The position numbers and the translations under genes were made by a program. The notes under the pieces were generated by a model. The model saw only the letters and a list, made by a program, of their open reading frames with translations, did no database searches and was not told the origin of the DNA. Below, piece after piece: positions 43,556 through 50,376 of a stretch of DNA of 64,000 nucleotides. Numbering within the stretch: position 1 is the first letter of the stretch; every line of letters starts with the position of its first letter. Source of the DNA: Vulcaniibacterium thermophilum (lineage in GTDB: Bacteria > Pseudomonadota > Gammaproteobacteria > Xanthomonadales > Xanthomonadaceae); assembly GCF_007923255.1 (NCBI RefSeq), contig NZ_VOHJ01000012.1:20541-84540 (forward strand). The letters run 5' to 3'.

Positions 43556-43604
43556 CCGCGGCACGCGCCGCGTGCCTTCCGTTTCCTTCCTGCGACGCCC
43601 TGCC

Positions 43605-44405
43605 ATGACCCGATTCCTGCGTCCGTTCGCCTGTCTCGTGCTGCTGGCCGTCGCCGCCCCCGCGTCCGCCCAGCGCGCAAGCCTGGCCGATCGCGTCGCC
43701 GCCCTGGAGGCGAGGATGGCCGCCTCGCAGGGCAACGTCGAACTGCTCAACCAGATCGCCCAACTGCGCGGCGAGGTGCAGGCCCTGCGCGCGCAGGTCG
43801 AAGAGCTGCAGAACCAGAACCGGCAGCTCGAAGAGTCGATGAAGGCGCAGTACCTCGACGTCGACGGCCGCCTCAACCGGCTGGAAGGCGGCGCGCCGGC
43901 CGCGCCCGCCGGTGTCGCACCGGGCGCCGACCGCAGCGGCGCCGCGTTGCCCGAACCGCCGCCGGCCGAGCGTGCGCCGACCGTCCGCGGCGACCGCGGC
44001 AGCCTCGCCACCGCGGCGGGCGAGCGCGAAGCGTACGAAGCCGCCTTCGACGCCTTGAAGTCCGGCCGCTACGCGGACGCCGCGCGCCTGTTCCAGGCCT
44101 TCCTGGCGCAACATCCGAACGGCGTCTATGCGCCGAACGCCCTCTACTGGCTCGGCGAGAGCTACTACGTCACCCAGAACTACGAGCTGGCGCTGCCGCA
44201 GTTCCAGGCCCTCATCGACCGCTACCCGACCCACGACAAGGCCCCCGGCGCGCTGCTGAAGATCGGCCTGACCCAGTACGGCCAGAAACAGCTCGACGCC
44301 GCCGAAGCGACCTTGCAGCGGGTGACCGAGCGCTACCCCGGCACCGACGCCGCGCGCACCGCCGCCGACCGCTTGGCCGCGATCCGGCTCGCGCGCGTGC
44401 GCTGA
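43605..44405 (+). CDS. cpoB: Cell-division coordinator CpoB (YbgF)
   Basis: The 266-residue periplasmic protein coordinates PBP1b activity with Tol-driven constriction in E. coli. The signal peptide MTRFLRPFACLVLLAVAAPA is cleaved near ASA-QR. The coiled-coil trimerisation segment (LADRVAALEARMAASQGNVE to about residue 85) and a proline/alanine-rich linker follow. The C-terminal TPR domain has AYEAAFDALKSGRYADAARL and YWLGESYYVTQNYELALPQF. I chose the ATG at 43605; the upstream GTG would add eleven residues before the signal peptide. mrcB (PBP1b) is also in this window, at 61.5 kb. Confidence 0.93.
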   Translation: MTRFLRPFACLVLLAVAAPASAQRASLADRVAALEARMAASQGNVELLNQIAQLRGEVQALRAQVEELQNQNRQLEESMKAQYLDVDGRLNRLEGGAPAAPAGVAPGADRSGAALPEPPPAERAPTVRGDRGSLATAAGEREAYEAAFDALKSGRYADAARLFQAFLAQHPNGVYAPNALYWLGESYYVTQNYELALPQFQALIDRYPTHDKAPGALLKIGLTQYGQKQLDAAEATLQRVTERYPGTDAARTAADRLAAIRLARVR

Positions 44406-44573
44406 GGCGGGCTGCCGCCGTCGATCCGGCGGGCCCGGCCGGCGCCATCCGGCTCGCCCTGAGCCTGTCGAAGGCCGCGCCCGGCCGTGCGTCGGCCCGC
44501 CCGTGGCCCGACACGCTCAGCATTGGCGGGCGGGCACGAAGCGCCGCTCAGCAACCCGCACGACCCGCCTTGC

Positions 44574-44579
44574 TAGACT
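44574..44579 (+). promoter_or_regulatory. Putative -10 box of queE (leaderless)
   Basis: TAGACT ends seven bases before the queE ATG, with no Shine-Dalgarno, predicting a transcript that begins at the start codon. Confidence 0.45.
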
Positions 44580-44586
44580 TTCGCGG

Positions 44587-45267
44587 ATGAATGCCGTCGC
44601 GCCCGTCGATGCGGCCGCCGCATCGGCGGACCGGCTCAAGCTCACCGAGATCTTCCTGTCGCTGCAGGGCGAGGCCCGCGCGGCCGGGTGGCCGACCGTG
44701 TTCGTGCGCCTGACCGGCTGCCCGCTGCGCTGCCAGTACTGCGACACCGCCTACGCTTTCCACGGCGGCGCGTGGTGGACGATCGAGGCCATCCTCGCCG
44801 AGGTGGCCAAGCACGGCGTCCGCCACGTCTGCGTCACCGGCGGCGAGCCGCTCGCGCAGAAGCGCTGCCTCAAGCTGCTGGGCGTGCTGTGCGATGCCGG
44901 CTACGAGGTGTCGCTGGAGACCTCCGGCGCGCTCGACGTGTCCGAGGTCGATCTCCGCGTTTCGCGCGTGGTCGACATCAAGACGCCCGATTCCGGCGAG
45001 GCGCACCGCAACCTGTGGAGCAACCTGGCGCTGCTCACCGCGCGCGACCAGGTCAAGCTGGTGATCTGCAGCCGCGCCGACTACGACTGGGCGAAGCGAG
45101 TGATCGCCGAACACCGCCTGCCCGAGCGCTGCGAGGTGCTGTTCTCGCCCAGCTTCGGCCAGGTCGATCCCACCGCGCTCGCCGACTGGATCGTCGCCGA
45201 CCGCCTGCCCGTGCGCTTCCAGATCCAGTTGCACAAGCTGCTGTGGAACGACGAGCCGGGGCGGTGA
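44587..45267 (+). CDS. queE: 7-carboxy-7-deazaguanine synthase
   Basis: This 226-residue radical-SAM enzyme makes 7-carboxy-7-deazaguanine in queuosine biosynthesis. Its [4Fe-4S] motif CPLRCQYC (CX3CX2C) is preceded by [20 protein letters not shown], the usual QueE N-terminus, and followed by [12 protein letters not shown]. The C-terminus [16 protein letters not shown] is normal. It is paired with queC, separated by a heptanucleotide spacer. A G-rich arm begins just after the stop. Confidence 0.95.
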   Translation: MNAVAPVDAAAASADRLKLTEIFLSLQGEARAAGWPTVFVRLTGCPLRCQYCDTAYAFHGGAWWTIEAILAEVAKHGVRHVCVTGGEPLAQKRCLKLLGVLCDAGYEVSLETSGALDVSEVDLRVSRVVDIKTPDSGEAHRNLWSNLALLTARDQVKLVICSRADYDWAKRVIAEHRLPERCEVLFSPSFGQVDPTALADWIVADRLPVRFQIQLHKLLWNDEPGR

Positions 45268-45270
45268 GCC

Positions 45271-45480
45271 GGGAATCGGGAGTCGGGAATCGGGAGTCGG
45301 GAGTCGGGAATCGGGAGTCGGGAATCGGGAGTCGGGAATCGGGAATCGGGAATCGGGAATCGCGAGGAGGCGGAGCTCGGCTGGTTCCTCCAGATCCGCT
45401 GCTTGGGAAAAATGGCCGCTGCAACACGTTCGAGAATGCCGCTTTGACGACTCCCGATGTCCGATTCCCGATTCCCGGCC
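45271..45480. repeat. Heptanucleotide spacer element between queE and queC
   Basis: A long G-rich arm (45271-45362, GGGAATC/GGGAGTC units) and an inverted C-rich arm (45449-45480) bracket about 85 bases. The C-rich arm is translated as the N-terminus of queC in the start chosen here. Confidence 0.85.
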
Positions 45481-46157
45481 GCAAAGCCGTCGTCCTCGTC
45501 TCCGGCGGCATGGATTCGGCGGTGGTGCTGGCGATCGCGCGCGAGCAGGGCTTCGCCGTGCATGCGCTCAGCGTGCGCTACGGGCAGCGCCATACGTCCG
45601 AACTGGACGCCGCGGCGCGGCTGGCGCGGGCGATGGGGGCGGTCGCGCACAAGGTCGTCGACGTGGACCTGCGCACCATCGGCGGTTCCGCACTCACCGA
45701 CGATGCGATCGCCGTGCCGCTCGACACCGATGCGAAACCGGCCGATCCGATCCCGGCCACCTACGTGCCGGCGCGCAACACGATCATGCTGTCGATCGCG
45801 CTCGGCTGGGCCGAGGTGCTGGGCGCCGCCGACATCTTCTGCGGCGTCAACGCGGTGGACTATTCGGGCTATCCCGACTGCCGCCCCGAGTTCGTGGCCG
45901 CGTTCGAGCGGCTGGCGAACCTCGCCACCCGGGCCGGCGTCGAAGGCGCGGGTCTGCGCATCCACGCGCCGCTGCAGTACCTCGGCAAGGCCGACATCGT
46001 GCGCGAGGGCGTGCGCCTGGGCGTGGACTTCGCGCTCACCGTCTCCTGCTACCAGGCCGACGGCGAAGGCCGCGCCTGCGGGCATTGCGACGCCTGCCGC
46101 CTGCGCGCCGAAGGGTTCCGCGCCGCCGGCGTGCCCGATCCCACGCGCTACGCCTGA
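45444..46157 (+). CDS. queC: 7-cyano-7-deazaguanine synthase
   Basis: QueC converts 7-carboxy-7-deazaguanine to preQ0 with ATP and ammonia. The PP-loop [55 protein letters not shown] and the C-terminal zinc cysteines ([20 protein letters not shown]) are all present. There is no ATG: family-type sequence begins at KAVVLVSGG (45484). The nearest usable codon is a TTG at 45444, giving 237 residues and an N-terminus encoded by the heptanucleotide arm (VRFPIPGR). Another non-canonical start within the repeat is possible. Confidence 0.88.
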   Translation: MTTPDVRFPIPGRKAVVLVSGGMDSAVVLAIAREQGFAVHALSVRYGQRHTSELDAAARLARAMGAVAHKVVDVDLRTIGGSALTDDAIAVPLDTDAKPADPIPATYVPARNTIMLSIALGWAEVLGAADIFCGVNAVDYSGYPDCRPEFVAAFERLANLATRAGVEGAGLRIHAPLQYLGKADIVREGVRLGVDFALTVSCYQADGEGRACGHCDACRLRAEGFRAAGVPDPTRYA

Positions 46158-46185
46158 GCGGTCTGCAGCGGCGCGCCCGCTGCGC

Positions 46186-46191
46186 TAGAAT
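46186..46191 (+). promoter_or_regulatory. Putative -10 box of tRNA-Lys
   Basis: TAGAAT 36 bases before the tRNA 5' end; a weak CTGCAG at 46163-46168 is at the -35 distance (17-bp spacer). Confidence 0.45.
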
Positions 46192-46226
46192 GCCGCCCCC
46201 GCCGCGCAACGCGGCGGCACGCGTCC

Positions 46227-46302
46227 GGGCCGTTAGCTCAGTCGGTAGAGCAGCTGGCTTTTAACCAGTTGGTCGTAGGTTCGAATCCTACACGGCCCAC
46301 CA
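46227..46302 (+). tRNA. tRNA-Lys (anticodon UUU)
   Basis: The 76-base cloverleaf has the acceptor GGGCCGT/ACGGCCC, a D arm with AGCTCAGTCGGTAGAGC, an anticodon arm CTGGC-TTTTAA-CCAG with anticodon TTT, a T arm GTAGGTTCGAATCCTAC, and encoded CCA. All stems pair fully. It lies 69 bases after queC and is immediately followed by a tandem array of degenerate copies. Confidence 0.97.
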
Positions 46303-46713
46303 CCCCGATCAGCAGTTTCGCAGGCTGGCTCAACCCGTTGGTCGTAGGTTCGAATCCTACACGGCCCCCCACTTCGATCAGCGGTCTCGCAGGCGGGCTC
46401 AACCCGTTGGTCGTAGGTTCGAATCCTGCACGGCCCCCCACTTCGATCAGCGGTCTCGCAGGCTGGCTCAACCCGTTGGTCGTAGGTTCGAATCCTGCAC
46501 GGCCCACCACCCCGATCAGCAGTCTCGCAGGCTGGCTCAACCCGTTGGTCGTAGGTTCGAATCCTGCACGGCCCACCACCCCGATCAGCGGTCTCGCAGG
46601 CGGGCTCAACCCGTTGGTCGTAGGTTCGAATCCTGCACGGCCCACCACCCCGATCAGCGGTCTCGCAGGCTGGCTCAACCGGTTCGCCGTCGGTTCGAGC
46701 CCCACTCGGTCCA
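46303..46713 (+). repeat. Six tandem 69-bp degenerate tRNA-Lys-like units
   Basis: The block GTTGGTCGTAGG starts at 46268 inside the tRNA and recurs at 46337, 46406, 46475, 46544 and 46613. A diverged copy follows at 46682. The spacing is exactly 69 bases. Each unit keeps a recognisable D-arm remnant (ATCAGCGGTCTCGCAGG), a shortened anticodon arm (CTGGCTCAACCCG), the variable region, the T arm (GGTTCGAATCCTGC) and the ACGGCCCACCA end, but lacks the TTT anticodon loop and the 5' acceptor strand. In four units the T stem has one changed base; the last unit ends ACTCGGTCCA. Because 69 is a multiple of three, spurious 23-residue repeat reading frames cross the array on both strands. Confidence 0.9.
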
Positions 46714-46731
46714 AGCCCCGGTTCCCATTGT

Positions 46732-46764
46732 CGTCATCCCCGCGAAAGCGGGGATCCATGGACG
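46732..46764. repeat. REP-like palindrome
   Basis: CGTCATCCCCGCGAAAGCGG and following GGATCCATGGACG: a well-preserved copy of the window's main REP family, just after the tRNA array. Confidence 0.75.
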
Positions 46765-46833
46765 TCCGTCTGCAACACCGCGCCGTCGAAACGCGTCTTC
46801 CGTCCACACGCGCCCGCAGCGTATGAGGAACCG

Positions 46834-47227
46834 TCAGTGCTCCACTGACCAGACCACCACACTCGCCACGATCAGGGCCAGTGCGAGGGCGAGAAGCGAC
46901 GTAACGCGGGGGGCGTGCCTATGCGCCTTGGCGCGAGGCTTCAGCAAGGACGGGTGCCGATAGACCAGCCCTGCAACGACAACCCAGCCAATGGCCCCAA
47001 GCCATCCCGGCAGGCCCGGGAACTTCCGCAGCGAGCAATACGCCACGAGCGCAAAGGCGAGAGCGACCCAGCCTGCAAATGGATTCCCGCTTTCGCGGGA
47101 ATGACGAGGCGAGGCATCCAGGCCTTGGGCGGACGAATGCGCCGATGATCCCGAGCGAGACGATCCGGCCTGTCACGAACAGCATCCGGGCGAACCCGCG
47201 TCTCGCGGTCGTAGCGGGGCGTTCCAT
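46834..47227 (-). pseudogene. Small multi-pass membrane protein gene broken by a REP insertion
   Basis: The minus strand starts MERPATTARRGFARMLFVTG with a hydrophobic segment (RIVSLGIIGAFV). It then runs into a REP palindrome (47106-47080), translated as SFPRKRES. After it the reading frame shifts. In the shifted frame the protein continues VALAFALVAYCSLRKF, WLGAIGWVVVAGLVY and SLLALALALIVASVVVWS to a stop at 46834. Together the pieces give a coherent protein with about four membrane helices, but no single frame spans both. A 70-residue C-terminal product could still be made from an internal ATG at 47046. Family not recognised. Confidence 0.6.
47080..47106. repeat. REP-like palindrome inside the broken membrane gene
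   Basis: TGGATTCCCGCTTTCGCGGG and following AATGACG, a perfect inverted copy of the REP family. It coincides with the frame change in the surrounding coding sequence. Confidence 0.8.
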
Positions 47228-47251
47228 GCGCCGTGACGCGCGGGCGGGGGG

Positions 47252-47617
47252 CTATGCCGCCGGAACGCCGCCGGTCTGCTGCAGGCAGCCCCAACCCGTA
47301 CAGTCGCCGCCGAAGTGCCCGGCGACCTGCTTGAGATAACCCTCGAGGTGGGTGATCTCGGCATGGTTCGGCACCATGTACGCGATCACCTGCACGCTCC
47401 ACGGCGAGCCCGGCTCGTCCTCGAGCGGTGGCTGCAGTTGCACCTTGAACTCGTTGCGGAACAGGAACACGCCGCACTCCAGGGCGGCCTGCTCGTTGTC
47501 GAAGTCGAGACTGAAGTCGATGTCGCGCGCGATCGACAGGTCGTCGCCGTGCGCGGCCAGGCGCCAGAGCACCTCGCCGTTCTCGTCCATCGGAAACCTG
47601 CCAACGTCGCGATCCAT
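47252..47617 (-). CDS. rraB: RraB-family regulator of RNase E activity
   Basis: The 121-residue acidic protein starts MDRDVGRFPMDENGEVLWRL and continues IDFSLDFDNEQAALECGVFL, PPLEDEPGSPWSVQVIAYMV and a C-terminal HLEGYLKQVAGHFGGDCTGW. This is the RraB fold, which in E. coli binds RNase E and changes its action on mRNAs. It is slightly shorter than the 138-residue E. coli protein. An alternative ATG nine codons downstream (47590) is possible. It follows recQ by about 50 bases on the same strand. Confidence 0.85.
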   Translation of the reverse strand: MDRDVGRFPMDENGEVLWRLAAHGDDLSIARDIDFSLDFDNEQAALECGVFLFRNEFKVQLQPPLEDEPGSPWSVQVIAYMVPNHAEITHLEGYLKQVAGHFGGDCTGWGCLQQTGGVPAA

Positions 47618-47664
47618 CCGGCCCCTCCGCTGCGGGTGCGCAAGTACAGCGCCTGGCGGGGAGC

Positions 47665-49470
47665 TTACACGCGCACCGCGTCCAGCGCTTGCAGCACCTC
47701 GTCGCCGTAGCGGTCGAGTTTGCTGCCGCCGATGCCGGGGATGCGGGCGAGTTCGCGCCGGGATTGCGGGTCGGCCTCGGCGATGGCGTGCAGGGTGCTG
47801 TCGTGGAAGATCACGTAGGCGGGCACGTTCTGTTCGCGGGCGAGGCGGGCGCGCCAGGCGCGCAGGGCGTCGAAGCGGGCCTGTTCCTCGGCGCTGAGGT
47901 GGAACGTGTTGGCGTGGCCGGCGCGGTCGCGGCGGGTGCGCGGGCGGCGGAGCTCGGCGCGCAGGCGCAGCGGGCGTTCGCCGCGCAGCACGGGTGCGGC
48001 GGCGGCGGTCAGGCGCAGCGCGCCGTAGCGTTCGTGGTCGACGTCGAGCAGGCCGAGCGCGACCAGTTGCCGGAACACGCCGCGCCATTGGCGCAGGTCG
48101 AGGTCGGTGCCGATGCCGAACGTGCTGAGCGCCTCGTGGCCGAACTGCTGCACCTTCCCGGTGCGCTCGCCGCGCAGCACGTCGATCAGGTGGCCGACGC
48201 CGAAGCGTTGGCCGGTGCGGTACACGCACGAGAGCGCCTTGCGCGCGGCCTCGGTGGCGTCCCAGGTCTGCGGCGGCTCCAGGCAGTTGTCGCAGTTGCC
48301 GCAGCCGCCGGGGTGCGGCTCGCCGAAGAAATGCAGCAGCGCCTGGCGGCGGCAGGCGGTGGTTTCGCAGTAGCCGAGCAGGGCGTCGAGCTTCTGCAGC
48401 TCCACGCGCTTGCGTTCCTCCGGCGCCTCGCCCTGCACGATCAGTTGCCGCAGGCCGACCATGTCGCCGAGCCCGAAGCACAGCCACGCCTCGGCGGGGC
48501 CGCCGTCGCGCCCGGCGCGGCCGGTTTCCTGGTAGTAGCCCTCGACCGACTTCGGCAGGTCGATGTGGGCGACGAAGCGCACGTCCGGCTTGTCGATGCC
48601 CATCCCGAAGGCGATGGTGGCGACCACCACCACCCCATCGTCCTGCAGGAAGCGGCGCTGGTTGGCCGCGCGCGTGGCCGCGTCCATGCCGGCGTGGTAG
48701 GGCACGGCGTCGAGGCCGGCTTCGACCAGCGCGGCGGCCACTTCCTCCACCCGCCGGCGCGAGAACGCGTAGACGATGCCGCTCTCGCCGCGGTGCTCGT
48801 CGAGGAAGTCGAGCAACTGGCGTACGCCGTTGTGCTTGGGCACGACCCGGTAGCGGATGTTCGGGCGGTCGAACGAGCTGACGAAGCGGCGCGCCTCGGT
48901 CAGGCCGAGACGCTCGGCGATCTCCTCGCGGGTGGGGCCGTCGGCGGTGGCGGTGAGCGCGATGCGCGGCACGTCGGGCCAGCGCTCGTGCAGCACGGTG
49001 AGCTGGCGGTATTCGGGGCGGAAGTCGTGGCCCCACTGCGAGACGCAGTGCGCCTCGTCGATCGCGAACAGCGCCACCCGCGCGCGGTCGAGCAGCGACA
49101 GAAAGCGCGCGGTGAGCAGGCGCTCGGGGGCGACGTAGAGCAGGTCGAGCTCGCTGGCGAGGACCGCGCGCTCGGTGTCGAACGCGGTCTGCGCGTCGAG
49201 CGTGGAGTTGAGGAACGCCGCGCGCACGCCGAGCTGGCGCAGCGCCTCCACCTGGTCCTGCATCAGCGCGATCAGCGGCGAGACCACCACGCCGCAGCCG
49301 TCGCGCAGCAGCGCCGGGAGCTGGTAGCACAGCGACTTGCCGCCGCCGGTGGGCATCAGCACCAGCGCGTCGCCGCCGGCGGCCACGTGCTCGACGATCG
49401 CGCGCTGCGGGCCGCGGAAGTCCGGATGGCCGAACACGCGGCGGAGCAGGTCGAGGGCGCGGTCGGTCAT
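47665..49470 (-). CDS. recQ: ATP-dependent DNA helicase RecQ
   Basis: This 601-residue 3'-5' helicase is of normal length for the family. Walker [17 protein letters not shown], the DEAH box and aromatic loop [20 protein letters not shown], motif [19 protein letters not shown] and motif [12 protein letters not shown] are intact. The RQC domain has its zinc cysteines (YCETTACRR and CGNCDNC), and a C-terminal HRDC domain ends [20 protein letters not shown]. The start is [14 protein letters not shown] at 49470; the frame extending upstream is not conserved in type. Confidence 0.96.
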   Translation of the reverse strand: MTDRALDLLRRVFGHPDFRGPQRAIVEHVAAGGDALVLMPTGGGKSLCYQLPALLRDGCGVVVSPLIALMQDQVEALRQLGVRAAFLNSTLDAQTAFDTERAVLASELDLLYVAPERLLTARFLSLLDRARVALFAIDEAHCVSQWGHDFRPEYRQLTVLHERWPDVPRIALTATADGPTREEIAERLGLTEARRFVSSFDRPNIRYRVVPKHNGVRQLLDFLDEHRGESGIVYAFSRRRVEEVAAALVEAGLDAVPYHAGMDAATRAANQRRFLQDDGVVVVATIAFGMGIDKPDVRFVAHIDLPKSVEGYYQETGRAGRDGGPAEAWLCFGLGDMVGLRQLIVQGEAPEERKRVELQKLDALLGYCETTACRRQALLHFFGEPHPGGCGNCDNCLEPPQTWDATEAARKALSCVYRTGQRFGVGHLIDVLRGERTGKVQQFGHEALSTFGIGTDLDLRQWRGVFRQLVALGLLDVDHERYGALRLTAAAAPVLRGERPLRLRAELRRPRTRRDRAGHANTFHLSAEEQARFDALRAWRARLAREQNVPAYVIFHDSTLHAIAEADPQSRRELARIPGIGGSKLDRYGDEVLQALDAVRV

Positions 49471-49581
49471 GCGTGAGCGGCGCGGGCGCTGGGGGGTGCG
49501 CAGTCTAGCGGGCGCGGCGGGCGATGCCGATCGGAAAAGGTTCAGGTGTGTGTGGGAGTTTGCCGCGGCGTTCTCGTGCGA

Positions 49582-49653
49582 GCCGGGCCCCATTTCGAGC
49601 TGTTACCCGATCGCCATTGAGCAAATGGGCCCCGGCCTTCGCCGGGGCGACGG
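49582..49653. repeat. Inverted repeat with a CCCCGGC...GCCGGGG hairpin
   Basis: GCCGGGCCCCATTT (49582-49595) and AAATGGGCCCCGGC (49623-49636) are inverted copies with one mismatch. The second overlaps a further palindrome CCCCGGCCTTCGCCGGGG (49631-49648). REP-like, in the recQ-dps intergenic region; no gene here. Confidence 0.7.
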
Positions 49654-49675
49654 TAGCCGGTGCCCTGTACGCTCT

Positions 49676-49730
49676 TCCCGATTCCCGATTCCCGATTCCC
49701 GATTCCCGATTCCCGATTCCCGATTCCCGC
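49676..49730. repeat. Heptanucleotide array directly after dps
   Basis: Seven GATTCCC units on the plus strand, which read as a G-rich arm on the dps strand, begin one base after the dps stop codon. Confidence 0.9.
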
Positions 49731-49731
49731 C

Positions 49732-50277
49732 TCACTGCAACAGCGAACGCAGCATCCACGCGTACTTCTCGTGGATCTGCAGGCGCTGGGTCAGCAGGTC
49801 GACGGTCGGGTCGTCGCCGGCGTCGTCGGCCGTCTTCAGCACCTTGCGCGCGGTGCGGCACACCGCTTCGTTGCCGACCACCAGTTGGCGGACCATCTCG
49901 CGCCAGTCGGCGTTGTCGGCGACCTCGCCCTCGTCCGCGATCGAGGACAGCCGCGCGAACTCCGCGTACGAGCCCGGCGCTTTCGAACCGAGCGCGCGGA
50001 TGCGTTCGGCGATCTCGTCGAGCGCGCCCCACTGCTCGGTGTACTGCTGCTCGAACATCACGTGCAGCGTGTTGAACATCGGACCGGTGATGTTCCAGTG
50101 GAAGTTGTGCGTCCTGAGGTACAGCGTGTAGCTGTCGGCGAGCACGCGCGACAGCCCCTCGGCGATGGTCCGGCGGTCCTTCTCCGACAGCCCGATGTCG
50201 ATCGCCGGCGCGCCCACCGCGGCGAGGCTGGCGGCGCGTTCGGGGTTGGCGTTCTTGCCGGTCTTGACCTTGGCCAT
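49732..50277 (-). CDS. dps: Dps-family ferritin-like DNA-protection protein
   Basis: The 181-residue protein should form a dodecameric ferroxidase cage that mineralises iron with H2O2. The ferroxidase ligands are visible: HNFHWNITGPMFNTLHVMFE supplies two histidines, and EQWGALDEIAERIRALG supplies the acidic residues. An N-terminal lysine-containing tail (MAKVKTGKNANPERAA) could contact DNA. GGAGAG precedes the ATG at 50277. A promoter and an OxyR-like site lie upstream, divergent from hrpA. Confidence 0.95.
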   Translation of the reverse strand: MAKVKTGKNANPERAASLAAVGAPAIDIGLSEKDRRTIAEGLSRVLADSYTLYLRTHNFHWNITGPMFNTLHVMFEQQYTEQWGALDEIAERIRALGSKAPGSYAEFARLSSIADEGEVADNADWREMVRQLVVGNEAVCRTARKVLKTADDAGDDPTVDLLTQRLQIHEKYAWMLRSLLQ

Positions 50278-50310
50278 GGCGTTCTCTCCGTGCTGAGGGG
50301 TTTGCAGGCG

Positions 50311-50339
50311 ACAATAGGCCGCTTGCGACCCGGTGGGAA
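50311..50339 (-). promoter_or_regulatory. Putative dps promoter
   Basis: On the minus strand TTCCCA (50339-50334) and TATTGT (50316-50311) are separated by 17 bases and lie 34 bases before the dps ATG. Confidence 0.5.
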
Positions 50340-50361
50340 TTCGAAAGAACCGAACGGTCCG

Positions 50362-50376
50362 ATAGGGCCGTCCTAT
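50362..50376. promoter_or_regulatory. OxyR-like dyad ATAG-N7-CTAT
   Basis: ATAG (50362-50365), seven bases, CTAT (50373-50376). This equals one half of the OxyR consensus and is centred about 60 bases before the predicted dps transcription start; the second half-site is not evident. It overlaps the hrpA start codon. Confidence 0.35.

Noticed and set aside
46303..46713. CRISPR array
   Set aside because: The period is regular, but the units are tRNA-derived, there are no unique spacers and no cas genes.
46238..46826. Two reading frames made of 23-residue repeats (VVGSNPTRP-type and GFEPTTNGL-type)
   Set aside because: They are translations of the 69-bp tRNA-like array on both strands; the period being a multiple of three keeps them open. 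No signal for translation.
47252..49330. 692-codon minus-strand frame spanning rraB and recQ
   Set aside because: Only its C-terminal 121 residues are a real protein (rraB); the rest is an off-frame shadow of recQ.
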